Below are positions 35,106 to 43,048 of a stretch of 64,000 nucleotides of DNA, one piece after another (within the stretch, counting starts at the first letter, position 1; the number at the start of each line of letters is the position of its first letter). The DNA lies in assembly GCA_023384675.1 (NCBI GenBank), contig JAHDVK010000019.1, forward strand, positions 49,786 to 113,785. The letters are read 5' to 3'. Source of the stretch: Bryobacteraceae bacterium. GTDB taxonomy: Bacteria; Acidobacteriota; Terriglobia; Bryobacterales; Bryobacteraceae. The notes under the pieces were generated by a model. That model worked only from the letters and a program-made list of their open reading frames with translations. It did no database searches and was not told where the DNA came from. The position numbers were made by a program, and so were the translations under genes.

Positions 35106-35692
35106 AGCAGTAGAATGTCCTCAAACCGATCGATCACCACGCATCCAAGTGGCGACTCGCCTCCATACCCGTATGAGGCCCACGCGAACGATACGCCGCC
35201 CGCAGTCGCGCCGCGAGCATCTTCATCCCGGTCTCCCACGTTATAGATGTTGCTGCCAGGGTCCAACCCCAGCTCTCGCAAAGCCTGCCGGATGGGGATG
35301 CCTGAGGACTTACTCGCCCGGCAGTTGCCGGGGTGGACAACCACTGAGAAGAACTTCGCTAGGCCAGTGCCGTTCAGCATCGCCAGCGCGATAGGTCCCG
35401 ACAGGCTGGTAACGACGCCCATTGCCGTGCCTCGTGCTGTCAAGTCCTGCAGCGTCTTCCTGACACCACTGTAAATCTGCAGAGAAGATGTCTCGTCCAA
35501 GCACTTCGTCGCGAGATGGCTTCTGCTGATGCCCGCCAGACTAGCGAGTGTTACGACGGATTCGCCTCGCTGCAGTCGGGCAAGGAGCGGGAGTTCGCGC
35601 CTCTGGTTCCTCCCCGCCAGCAGTTTCGCGTACCAAGGGAGGCTGTCCCAGATCGTCCCGTCTAGATCGAAGATGATAGCGTTCGCAGCCAT
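35102..35692 (-). CDS. HAD-family phosphatase
   Basis: The 196-residue protein has HAD motif I IIFDLDGTIWDSLPWY near the N terminus (nucleophile Asp9), motif II around VVTSLSGP, a Lys in KSSGIPIRQAL, and motif IV YNVGDRDEDARGATAGG. Homologues such as phosphoglycolate phosphatase and 5'-nucleotidases remove phosphate from small metabolites. In this locus it is sandwiched between DprA (31-base overlap) and a PRTase (ATGA overlap), suggesting that it acts on the PRTase product or controls it. Confidence 0.88.
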   Translation of the reverse strand: MAANAIIFDLDGTIWDSLPWYAKLLAGRNQRRELPLLARLQRGESVVTLASLAGISRSHLATKCLDETSSLQIYSGVRKTLQDLTARGTAMGVVTSLSGPIALAMLNGTGLAKFFSVVVHPGNCRASKSSGIPIRQALRELGLDPGSNIYNVGDRDEDARGATAGGVSFAWASYGYGGESPLGCVVIDRFEDILLL

Positions 35693-36615
35693 GGCTCGAA
35701 ATCCCTTGAATGGTCAGGATCGATCGGAAATGTGCTGACAGGCACACTGGTCTCATGTTCAATCAGCGCGTTCCCAGAGCAATCATCAGTTCCGTCGGCG
35801 GCAAATGTGGCAATCGGCTTCTTCTGTTCAATCGCGAATCGAAATGCGTTCATTGCGCCTCCGCTTGCGGAGGATTGGGAGATGAGGACGCCGAGCGACA
35901 ACGCGACGATTAGCTTGTTGCGCTTTCTCAGCGTCAGCGCGGCAGCAGACGTGCCGAACGGAAACTCGCTCACGAAGGCGGCGCCAGGGTACTCCAGCAG
36001 CTTACCCCACAGGGGTTTGTTCTCCGGGGGAAACGGCCGATCAAGCCCACTTGGCATCACGCAAACGGTCTGCCCGCCGACTTCGAAGGACCTTTCGTGG
36101 CCAGCTGTATCCGCTCCCAACGCAAACCCAGAAGCGATCGCGAACCCTCTTCCACAGGCAACTTCTACAAACCGGCGATGCAGTTGATCGTATGGAGGCC
36201 GCAGTCTTCTGGAGCCGACGCACGCAACCGCCAAGGGGTTCGCCAATACCTCGACGTTTCCGCGTACATAGAGGATCGGCAGGGGGTGAGAGCCGCGAAG
36301 CAGCCAATTCGGGTACCTGGCATGGCGGTAGGTGAGGATCATCGCTCCAGTCTTCTGAGCGATCACAAGTTGTCGGGCAGCTCGTTTCCGGCATTCGGTG
36401 ATCTCCGCTTCGGAAATCTTGCACAGGTGATCGCGCAACTTTTCCCCAACCTTTCCCTCCACGGGAAGCCGCTGGGGGTCCGCAAGAACCTCGCCAGGCT
36501 CGATGCCGGCATCGAAAAGCGCCTTAAACTTCTGCGGTCCGAAGCCTTTCACAGAATCCAGTAGGTAGAGATCTGCGAGCGACTTCTCGTTTATCTGCAT
36601 GTGCGCATTATCCAT
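35662..36615 (-). CDS. DprA/Smf-like DNA-processing protein
   Basis: DprA proteins bind single-stranded DNA through a Rossmann-like domain and load RecA. This one has an N-terminal helical module (LADLYLLDSVKGFGPQKFKA), the DprA core VACVGSRRLRPPYDQLHRRF and AIASGFALGADTAGHERSFE, then VCVMPSGLDRPFPPENKPLW, SEFPFGTSAAALTLRKRNKL and VLISQSSASGGAMNAFRFAI. The usual C-terminal winged helix is missing. A TTG at 36696 would add a Cys-rich N terminus and overlap the EVE-HNH gene; I chose the ATG at 36615. It is embedded in an operon and is probably not the host's transformation gene. It resembles DprA variants found in defence islands. Confidence 0.85.
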   Translation of the reverse strand: MDNAHMQINEKSLADLYLLDSVKGFGPQKFKALFDAGIEPGEVLADPQRLPVEGKVGEKLRDHLCKISEAEITECRKRAARQLVIAQKTGAMILTYRHARYPNWLLRGSHPLPILYVRGNVEVLANPLAVACVGSRRLRPPYDQLHRRFVEVACGRGFAIASGFALGADTAGHERSFEVGGQTVCVMPSGLDRPFPPENKPLWGKLLEYPGAAFVSEFPFGTSAAALTLRKRNKLIVALSLGVLISQSSASGGAMNAFRFAIEQKKPIATFAADGTDDCSGNALIEHETSVPVSTFPIDPDHSRDFEPWLRTLSSSI

Positions 36616-36685
36616 TACTTCAGAGGCACTCGGGTGGGGAGGGCAGAGACAATCGTCCGATCTGGGGCATGCCACTTTGCAGGAC

Positions 36686-37666
36686 TTATCGGACAACCTT
36701 CAGTAGCACCGATGTCCGATGATAATCCAAGAACACGCGCTGCCCGCTCGTGAAGCCGCCGACGTTGAGCACGCCCTCGGTGTCAACCCCCATGCGGCGC
36801 AGAGACGGCTTGTGCGCGACCGGTGAGACGATCAGGCGCCCCGTGTCCTCGAAGCCAATGAACCCCCGGTCGAACAGGTGATCGATGCTCGGAGTCAGCA
36901 GAAGGCCGTTCTCGCCATTCAGCCGTTCCTCGTTGTTGGCGTCCCTCCAGGGTTTGCAGTGGCTCGCGACGAGGTGAGTGAGATTGTCGACGCCGGTAAT
37001 GCGGCACCGACGCTCGATCTCCAGCACGCGGTCCTTGAATAGCCCCTGCCCGCGACGGGCGCGAATGATCGCGACCCTGTCCGTTTCAAGTATCGAGGGG
37101 TCCGCGATGACCCGCTGCTCCAGGCGGTGCTCCCAATAATCGAGGTCATCGCCCACCGGTGGGGCGGCCGCATCGTCGGCACGATCCATCGCCACACCGC
37201 GGATCACCATCTGCGCCTCCGCGCCAATCAGGCCGGCCAGAACCTCCGCCAGTGTCTCGGGCAGTTCGGCCAGGTAGACGCTCTGCAGTCCGTTACCGGA
37301 CGGCTGGAGGGGCGAGTACTTGGCCGGGAGAAGTGGCTGCAGGACGTCCATGTGGTCCTTAGGCCGGACCCTGTTGATCAGCTCGGTGAAGTGGACCCTG
37401 ACCTTCCAGCCGACGTTCTCCCAGTTCTGGCCGGCCAGCCCGAACTCCAGCGGCTTCGGACTCTCCCAACAGAACGACTGTGCGACGCCGATTGCCGCTA
37501 ATCGAGTGTCCACGAAGCTCAAGACGATGTCGCCTGGCGAAACCTCACGCATGGTCTCGTAGAATGGGTTGCGGGCGCCGTTGGCGTTCCGCTTGGGGGA
37601 CCAGAGGTAGCCGCCCGCCAACTCGTGGCGGTACGTCTGGTTCTGGTTGACCCACCAGTAGCGCAT
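36686..37666 (-). CDS. EVE domain-HNH endonuclease
   Basis: The N-terminal part (MRYWWVNQNQTYRHELAGGY, ETMREVSPGDIVLSFVDTRL) is an EVE/PUA-like domain, a fold known to flip out and sense modified bases. The C-terminal HNH_2 module is intact: CRITGVDNLTHLVASHCKPW, NGENGLLLTPSIDHLFDRG. EVE-HNH fusions are predicted modification-dependent (type IV) nucleases. The 326-residue length fits that architecture. It lies directly upstream of dprA (possible 11-base overlap if the TTG start is used), so this nuclease, DprA, HAD and PRTase form one leftward operon. Confidence 0.86.
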   Translation of the reverse strand: MRYWWVNQNQTYRHELAGGYLWSPKRNANGARNPFYETMREVSPGDIVLSFVDTRLAAIGVAQSFCWESPKPLEFGLAGQNWENVGWKVRVHFTELINRVRPKDHMDVLQPLLPAKYSPLQPSGNGLQSVYLAELPETLAEVLAGLIGAEAQMVIRGVAMDRADDAAAPPVGDDLDYWEHRLEQRVIADPSILETDRVAIIRARRGQGLFKDRVLEIERRCRITGVDNLTHLVASHCKPWRDANNEERLNGENGLLLTPSIDHLFDRGFIGFEDTGRLIVSPVAHKPSLRRMGVDTEGVLNVGGFTSGQRVFLDYHRTSVLLKVVR

Positions 37667-37748
37667 GGGGGTTTGGCCGCAATGCTATCACGATCGGCCA
37701 AGCCCTCAGTCCGAAACGGCTCGGCCCAGACCGGGGCTGCCAAGGTCG

Positions 37749-38264
37749 TCAAACTGCCGCGATGAACCTCCGCAACGACTGATAGGCGGATTTGCCCCAG
37801 AGGTGCCGATCCTTGTCCCTCAGCGATGTAGGGCCACGCACCGCAATCACCTTCGGAAGGAAGTCCGAGAAGTACTTGTCAATCTGGTCCCGATGCCCCG
37901 AGAAATCATCAAGACCAAGCTCCCCGCAGGCTCGAAAATCGTACACTGTGAAGCGGTCGGGGTAAAGAACGGTGAGGATGGCTGACGCCATCGGCAGCCT
38001 GAAGCCCCACGCCTCGGTCAGAATGGAGAGTCGGTCGTGGTCATTGTCTGACTTTGCGATCGATCTTGTGAGCGACTTAACTGCTGCGCGAAGGGGCATC
38101 TCGTGCGTCAAAAGCCGCCTCTTCACGGCGGTCTTCGCTCTATTCGCCTTCCAGATGACGATGCTGAAGAACTCCTCCGGCGTAAGGAAACCACGTGTGC
38201 GAAACGCAGCAGTCACGTCGGTGAAGAGGTAGTCCTCAAGGTGGTAATACTTGACGTAGTCCAT
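37749..38264 (-). CDS. Hypothetical protein, possible OGG/HhH-GPD-fold
   Basis: An ATG at 38264 gives MDYVKYYHLEDYLFTDVTAA and a 171-residue product; upstream in-frame codons look non-coding. The central segment ILTEAWGFRLPMASAILTVL followed by YPDRFTVYDFRACGELG resembles the helix-hairpin-helix region of 8-oxoguanine-type DNA glycosylases and the OGG-fold proteins found in defence loci. A catalytic Lys/Asp pair cannot be assigned with confidence. It ends 82 bp before the EVE-HNH start, in the same direction, so it may be the first gene of the operon. Confidence 0.55.
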   Translation of the reverse strand: MDYVKYYHLEDYLFTDVTAAFRTRGFLTPEEFFSIVIWKANRAKTAVKRRLLTHEMPLRAAVKSLTRSIAKSDNDHDRLSILTEAWGFRLPMASAILTVLYPDRFTVYDFRACGELGLDDFSGHRDQIDKYFSDFLPKVIAVRGPTSLRDKDRHLWGKSAYQSLRRFIAAV

Positions 38265-38540
38265 GGCCGGATACCTTATTGAAGCCTTACGAGGTCTCGC
38301 ATTATATTCCCCGCAATCTCGTCGGAGGACGATGGCCGGCTGAGTCCGGCGACTCACACACAATCATACGCCTCAGCACCTCCCTGCAATACTGACCACC
38401 ACACACTCCCACGCCTTGTCCCTCTCGGGCTGAATCACCGCCAACGAATGCCATGGCGCTTGCTGGTCACGTCCTACCCATCCAGTAATTCCTGGCGAAC
38501 AATCCGCACAAGCCGCCACGCGCCGGGCATGTTCACCGTC

Positions 38541-39821
38541 TCACCACGCTACTAGGGCGTCCTCGAAAAGCCGCGCCAACTCCTCCAGGCCCGCAGGTCT
38601 CGGCGAGAGCTTCGTCACGCGGTGCTGAGGCAGCGTGCCTTCGACAAGCGCGGGAATGTCGCTGCTGCCATATCCAACTGCAGCCAATCCGTTCGGCATC
38701 TTAAGCCGCTGCATGATTTCCGTGAGGCAATCCGCCAGAATCTTCCCCGCATCGTTCACGCTCGCTCGCCCGATGTCCGCGCCCAGAGCCTCCGCGGCCT
38801 TCAGGTGCCGCTCCGCGCACGCCTCCGCGGTGAAGCGAAAGACCGCCGGCGCATTGAGAATCACTGACATGCCGTGCGGAATCATGGGGTGATCCACCGT
38901 GTACCCCTGCGGCTTGAAGCCTCGCACCATCCCCGATACCGGATATGACATGCCGTGTGGTAGATGCACTCCCGAGTTTCCGAACCCCACGCCGGCGTAG
39001 GAGGCGGCCAGCAGCATCTGCGCCCGAGCCTCGCCGTCACCCGGGTCCTGCACGGCCCGCGGCAGGTACTCCGCAACCAACCGCAATGCCTCCAGCGACC
39101 ACACGTCGCTAATCGGATTCGATCCCTGATACGCCGGGCGCATGACCGGCCGTTCGGGACGCTCCCGCTGACCGTAGGGCAGAGCGGTGTAGGACTCGAT
39201 GGCATGGCTCAGCACGTCCAGTCCAGTGCAGGCTGCGACCTCGGGCTGCACGGTCGAGGTGTTCTCTGGATCCAGAATCCCCAACGTCGGCTTCAATCGC
39301 CGGTGCGCCACCCCGGTCTTGGCACGCAGCTTAGTGTAATCAAAGATCGCCACCCCGGTCGTCTCGCTGCCTGTGCCCGCCGTGGTCGGGACCGCGATCA
39401 ACGGTCTCAGCGAACCCGGAGGCGGCAGACCGCGCCCAATCGGCGGGTTCACGTAGTCCAGAAACTCCTCCGGCGGATAGGTCGAGTACAGGTTTGCCAT
39501 CTTGGCAGTGTCGATCGTCGAGCCACCGCCGACGGCAACGAATCCATCAAACCCTCCCTCATACGCGAACCGAATCGCTTCCAGGCACGACTCGTCGGTC
39601 GGCTCCACCCGCACGCGATCGTACACTCCGAACTCGATACCATTCTCATTCAAAGACTCGAGGACTTTGGACACCGGCGGAAGTTGTCGAAGCACGTTGT
39701 CAGTCACGACCATGACCCGGCGCACCTTCCATTCGGCCAGGTCCATCCCCACTTCGCGCGTCACACCCCAGCCGAAACGGACGCTCGATGTCGCCATCTC
39801 AAACGCGTATTCGTTGTTCAT
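38541..39821 (-). CDS. Iron-containing alcohol dehydrogenase, hydroxyacid-oxoacid transhydrogenase type
   Basis: The 426-residue protein matches the ADHFE1-like branch of Fe-dependent alcohol dehydrogenases, which couple oxidation of 4-hydroxybutyrate-type acids to reduction of 2-oxoglutarate. It shows the nucleotide loop GFVAVGGGSTIDTAKMANLY, PTTAGTGSETTGVAIFDY, and metal-binding segments GLDVLSHAIESYT, NSGVHLPHGMSYPVSG and HPMIPHGMSVIL with the expected Asp and three His. The ORF is intact. It stands alone, with 270-bp gaps on both sides, so it is either metabolic cargo or native sequence caught within the region. Confidence 0.87.
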   Translation of the reverse strand: MNNEYAFEMATSSVRFGWGVTREVGMDLAEWKVRRVMVVTDNVLRQLPPVSKVLESLNENGIEFGVYDRVRVEPTDESCLEAIRFAYEGGFDGFVAVGGGSTIDTAKMANLYSTYPPEEFLDYVNPPIGRGLPPPGSLRPLIAVPTTAGTGSETTGVAIFDYTKLRAKTGVAHRRLKPTLGILDPENTSTVQPEVAACTGLDVLSHAIESYTALPYGQRERPERPVMRPAYQGSNPISDVWSLEALRLVAEYLPRAVQDPGDGEARAQMLLAASYAGVGFGNSGVHLPHGMSYPVSGMVRGFKPQGYTVDHPMIPHGMSVILNAPAVFRFTAEACAERHLKAAEALGADIGRASVNDAGKILADCLTEIMQRLKMPNGLAAVGYGSSDIPALVEGTLPQHRVTKLSPRPAGLEELARLFEDALVAW

Positions 39822-40062
39822 CGATCCCCTCCAATCGCACCAGGCGGTCCCGAGGGAGCGCAGCTACCATTCTGGCGGATCTCCAGTGCGTGATCGGCAC
39901 ACGGAGCGAGATGGAACCGGGGTGGACGAGTCATTGAGGCAAGGGAATCGGGGCCGGGCAGCAGGCAGTGGAGGGGTTGCGGGAGGACCAAGCCGCCTGC
40001 GTCAAGAACATGCACTCCGGACCCTCCGTGCTGTTAGCATCCGATAGGGAGGATTCTGACTG

Positions 40063-40494
40063 GTGCAGAGCGCGTTCATTGGGACGTGGCGATTAGTCGC
40101 GATGGAGTCCAGGGCCGCAGACGGACGGATCAGTCGGCCCTTCGGAGAGAATCCCACAGGCCTGCTGATCTATAGCGGCGATGGTTATATGGCCGTATCG
40201 ATCATGAGCGGAGGCAGGGAGCACTTCACCTCTGAAGATATGCGGGGTGGCACGCCAGAGGAGAGGGCGGCAGCGGTTGGCTCCTACCTCACCTACAGCG
40301 GGAGGTACGACGTGCTGCCGGACAGAGTGGTTCACCACGTCGAAGTGAGCCTGCTGCCAAACTGGTGCGGCACCCGCCAGGAGCGGTATTTCGAACTATA
40401 CGACGACCGTCTTCTGCTCCGGACTCCTCCGATGATGCTGGACGGCATTGAGCGCACAACCGTTCTCACGTGGCGCCGCGCTGAGCCTGTCTGA
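40063..40494 (+). CDS. Lipocalin-like domain protein
   Basis: A GTG at 40063 preceded by GGGAGG (10 bases) gives 143 residues. IGTWRLVAMESRAADGRISR, TGLLIYSGDGYMAVSIMSGG and YSGRYDVLPDRVVHHVEVSL match the Lipocalin_5 family of small beta-barrels that bind lipophilic ligands, seen in polyketide tailoring and unknown contexts. No signal peptide is visible. Neighbours give no hint of its ligand. Confidence 0.78.
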   Translation: MQSAFIGTWRLVAMESRAADGRISRPFGENPTGLLIYSGDGYMAVSIMSGGREHFTSEDMRGGTPEERAAAVGSYLTYSGRYDVLPDRVVHHVEVSLLPNWCGTRQERYFELYDDRLLLRTPPMMLDGIERTTVLTWRRAEPV

Positions 40495-40764
40495 GGCGGC
40501 TTGAGACCCGATACTCCTATCGGCATGCTGAGCTTAGCCGGCACCCGTCCGCGCACCGAAGACAATCTCTGGAACGACGTCCAGCAGGTCGATCTTGACT
40601 GCCCGCCGACAGGGTTCCCGACCCTCGGCCCGCAATACAAGCCGCCGCCCTCCAGCAGGAAACGGCCCAGATCACCGCTGGGGCTGTCGCGCAGCCGTTC
40701 GTGTCGATTGACCTAGAGGCACTGAAGCTATGGGTCGGGAGAGCCCCCAGCGGCGAAGTCTCCC

Positions 40765-41124
40765 TCAGAGTCCGAGCGACTTGATGCTGCTCAGATTTAG
40801 GTACTGCAGAAGTTGCACGCCGACGGTATATCCCTCCTCTGAAGGAGAGCAGTGAATGACTTCTCCGAAGAAAAGGACTTCTTGGCGCTGAAACTGTAGC
40901 GGCATTGACACCGGTAGAGGGCGATCAGACACTATTCTCACGCCCTTCGGTGATGCGTCCCGGACAACCGCAATGAACGGAGTACCTTTGGCGTCGAGCA
41001 GCTTGCCTTGGATTTCTTCATCAACGGAAACGCGAGGACACTCCCGTCGGTCAACATCGAGTCGCATGGCTGGAACTGCCGTCCCCCAAAGACCCTCAAT
41101 GATATCAAACATCTTCTTCAGCAT
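40765..41124 (-). CDS. PilZ-domain protein
   Basis: The 119-residue product has both signature motifs of c-di-GMP-binding PilZ domains: RxxxR in VDRRECPRVSVDE and D-x-S-x-x-G in VRDASPKGVRIVSDRPL. The N terminus is a short hydrophobic helix (MLKKMFDIIEGLWGTAVPAM). Its start overlaps the end of the sigma factor gene by 7 bases, so the two are coupled; the second messenger may tune that sigma factor's output. Confidence 0.82.
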   Translation of the reverse strand: MLKKMFDIIEGLWGTAVPAMRLDVDRRECPRVSVDEEIQGKLLDAKGTPFIAVVRDASPKGVRIVSDRPLPVSMPLQFQRQEVLFFGEVIHCSPSEEGYTVGVQLLQYLNLSSIKSLGL

Positions 41125-41750
41125 TCACCGCCTCCCGATTCCCGCATGAGGATCTTTAATAGTCCTTTCCGGCTTCTCACAGCAGCCTGCAGCTTCGCCT
41201 TCGCACGGGATTTTGTAAGCCTCACCTGTGTCTCCGTCAGCTGCAAGTCCATGCAGATCACTTCTGTAGGCTGGCCGTGGAGATAGTACCGAGTGAGGAT
41301 CTCGTACTGCCTCGGTTGCAAATCCCGCAGGGCTTCGCGCAACCACCTAATCCTCTCCGCGGCGGCATAATCTCCTTCCAGGTCAACTCGTGCATCGCGG
41401 ATCATTTCTGCATCAAGAGGCACAGAACAGGTCCGCTCGTGCTGCAGTTTCTGGATCGTCTGAGCAGCCTGTCTTCGAGCGACAGTCAGGATGAATCCAG
41501 GCAGCTTATGTGGCTCGCGCACTTGCCCTTCCTGAAGCGCTTTCAGCGCTATTGCGTAGACATTATGAAGGCAATCCTCGACCAAGCCCGCGGGAATTCT
41601 GCGATGCAAGAAGGCTCGGAGTCCGACGACAATCCGATCGTACAGAAGGGTTGTCGCCTCCTCATCGCCGTCTTGAATCCGACACAGAACGGACTCGCAG
41701 AACTGGAGCGGGCGCTGCGGGCCACGACGAGCGTCAAACTCAGAGGACAT
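41118..41750 (-). CDS. Sigma-70 family (ECF-like) RNA polymerase sigma factor
   Basis: From the ATG at 41750 (MSSEFDARRGPQR) the product has 210 residues. Region 2 is CRIQDGDEEATTLLYDRIVV followed by LVEDCLHNVYAIALKALQEG, and region 4 is LREALRDLQPRQYEILTRYY followed by LHGQPTEVICMDLQLTETQV, the helix-turn-helix that binds the -35 element. Co-occurrence with a zinc-finger/PilZ protein upstream and a PilZ protein downstream suggests an ECF-anti-sigma unit controlled by c-di-GMP. Confidence 0.84.
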   Translation of the reverse strand: MSSEFDARRGPQRPLQFCESVLCRIQDGDEEATTLLYDRIVVGLRAFLHRRIPAGLVEDCLHNVYAIALKALQEGQVREPHKLPGFILTVARRQAAQTIQKLQHERTCSVPLDAEMIRDARVDLEGDYAAAERIRWLREALRDLQPRQYEILTRYYLHGQPTEVICMDLQLTETQVRLTKSRAKAKLQAAVRSRKGLLKILMRESGGGEC

Positions 41751-42156
41751 GATGGTGGCCTCCAGAAGTGGCCTGGGTGAGATTGTCCACGAAGTCACTC
41801 CTTACTCCACGGGATTCTCCAGGAACTGTTCGGACGAGTGTGAGGTTAACTCGTTGAAAAGATGTAGAAGATGGCAGATCCAGGCAGGGCGTTACGTCCA
41901 TACTCACCACCGTGGAGTGGGGGAAACGAGTCAAGTGAGGGGATGGGCGTAGATCCATTCCTAGGAAAACCTCCTAGGGTATAAGTGGGATTACGCCCTA
42001 TTTTTTCTCACCGGATGCCAACTTTTTTTGCCTCACGTCCGTTGCGGCCGGTGATCAGGGGCGGTTTGGGGGTGCCGTGGAGCCAAATCTGGTCTTCAAA
42101 GCCGGACAACAGGGCGACGCCCCCGAAGGCAAGCTGGGTTCGGGCCAGCGGAGGTA
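41751..42156. other. 406-bp intergenic region with nested inverted repeats
   Basis: No protein-coding frame is convincing. The region contains the sigma factor promoter and the terminator-like structure listed at 41945-42007. Several T-rich stretches lie between 42000 and 42030, in contrast to the GC-rich surroundings. Confidence 0.45.
41945..42007 (+). terminator. Strong terminator-like nested hairpin on the plus strand
   Basis: The outer arms are GGGCGTA at 41945-41951 and TACGCCC at 41992-41998; with one bulged base the stem extends by ATCC/GGAT. Inside is CCTAGG at 41960-41965 paired with CCTAGG at 41973-41978. A run of T residues follows at 42001. There is no plus-strand gene upstream to terminate, so it may end a small RNA or an antisense transcript. 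Confidence 0.5.
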
Positions 42157-42657
42157 TCAGGCACCTGCCGTGGTTTTCTCCACGCCGACTCTCCACCCTT
42201 TCGCGACTTGCCGGGTGTTTCGAACAATGCCGTGCACTAGCCTGTCATTCAGTTCAATGCAGACCCAGGTACCCGATCGTACGGAGTGGCTGCAGACGAG
42301 ACCCATGCCACGGGTTGAGGTGTCGGTCAGAATCGACGAGATGGGCTGCGGGCCGGCAGGTTCAGTGAGATTGAAGACGTCGACAAGGCTTCTGGCACAG
42401 CGACGGTCCGCAGTGCGGCGTTCTCGGCCGTCGTAGGTAGCTGGGTCCGCAGCCGATTGAGGCTCGATGTCTGTGAGCAGAGCTGCTCGCAGTAGGTCGA
42501 TGAAAGAGTGAAATTCCGTCAGCCGGTTCGCGCATACCTGACACACAACCAGGTGCTCTTCGAACTCCGCCAGCTCGTGTCCGCTGATGCGGCCGAAGAT
42601 GTAATCTTCGAACACTTCTTCCGGGATGTCGAAGCAGGAAATCACAGGTGGCATCAT
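42157..42657 (-). CDS. Zinc-finger (anti-sigma type) protein fused to PilZ domain
   Basis: From the ATG at 42657 (MMPPVISCFDIPEEVFEDYI) the product has 166 residues. The N-terminal part GHELAEFEEHLVVCQVCANR is the H-x3-C-x2-C zinc motif of zf-HC2 anti-sigma factors. The C-terminal part has RRTADRRCARSLVDVF (RxxxR) and LTDTSTRGMGLVCSHS (D-x-S-x-x-G), the two c-di-GMP motifs of PilZ. There is no transmembrane helix. It lies upstream of the sigma factor in the same direction. I infer a soluble anti-sigma factor gated by c-di-GMP; this is not shown by sequence alone. Confidence 0.72.
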   Translation of the reverse strand: MMPPVISCFDIPEEVFEDYIFGRISGHELAEFEEHLVVCQVCANRLTEFHSFIDLLRAALLTDIEPQSAADPATYDGRERRTADRRCARSLVDVFNLTEPAGPQPISSILTDTSTRGMGLVCSHSVRSGTWVCIELNDRLVHGIVRNTRQVAKGWRVGVEKTTAGA

Positions 42658-43048
42658 CGGAGTCTCCTTTCGTGATTCGCCCTCACATCTATAGTGCGTT
42701 GACCGGGGGAAAACTCTCACATGTCCCGCAACTTTTCAGTCGGCATGCTCCCCTTCAAGGGGAGAGACGTACCACCAAGCGAGAGGGTGATAGGGTTTTT
42801 GCGTCCGAGATCCTTGCCTCTGTGAGCGCACTTACTATTTGTGCGGCGAGCAACTGGACGAGTTGAAACAGCTGGCGGATTCGAGATTGGCCTTGATGCC
42901 ACGAGAACTCTGCCCCAGCGAGGCCGTACTTACACAAACGACCTCACCCTGAACAAACTACCACCAAAAATGAAAGAGCTGACCGAAAGAAAAAGAGAGG
43001 GTAGTCCATTCATTGCCTGTATCACTTTGGAAGGTAAGGAGTCCCTGC
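42658..43048. other. 391-bp divergent promoter region
   Basis: This separates the leftward zinc-finger/PilZ gene from the rightward HipA-like gene. A plus-strand open frame from 42841 overlaps the kinase gene and has no family resemblance. It presumably holds promoters for both genes; no clear consensus boxes were found. Confidence 0.4.

Noticed and set aside
43013..43048. TTG start for the HipA-like kinase
   Set aside because: The GTG at 43049 has AAGGAG at the right distance, while the TTG has no close ribosome binding site.
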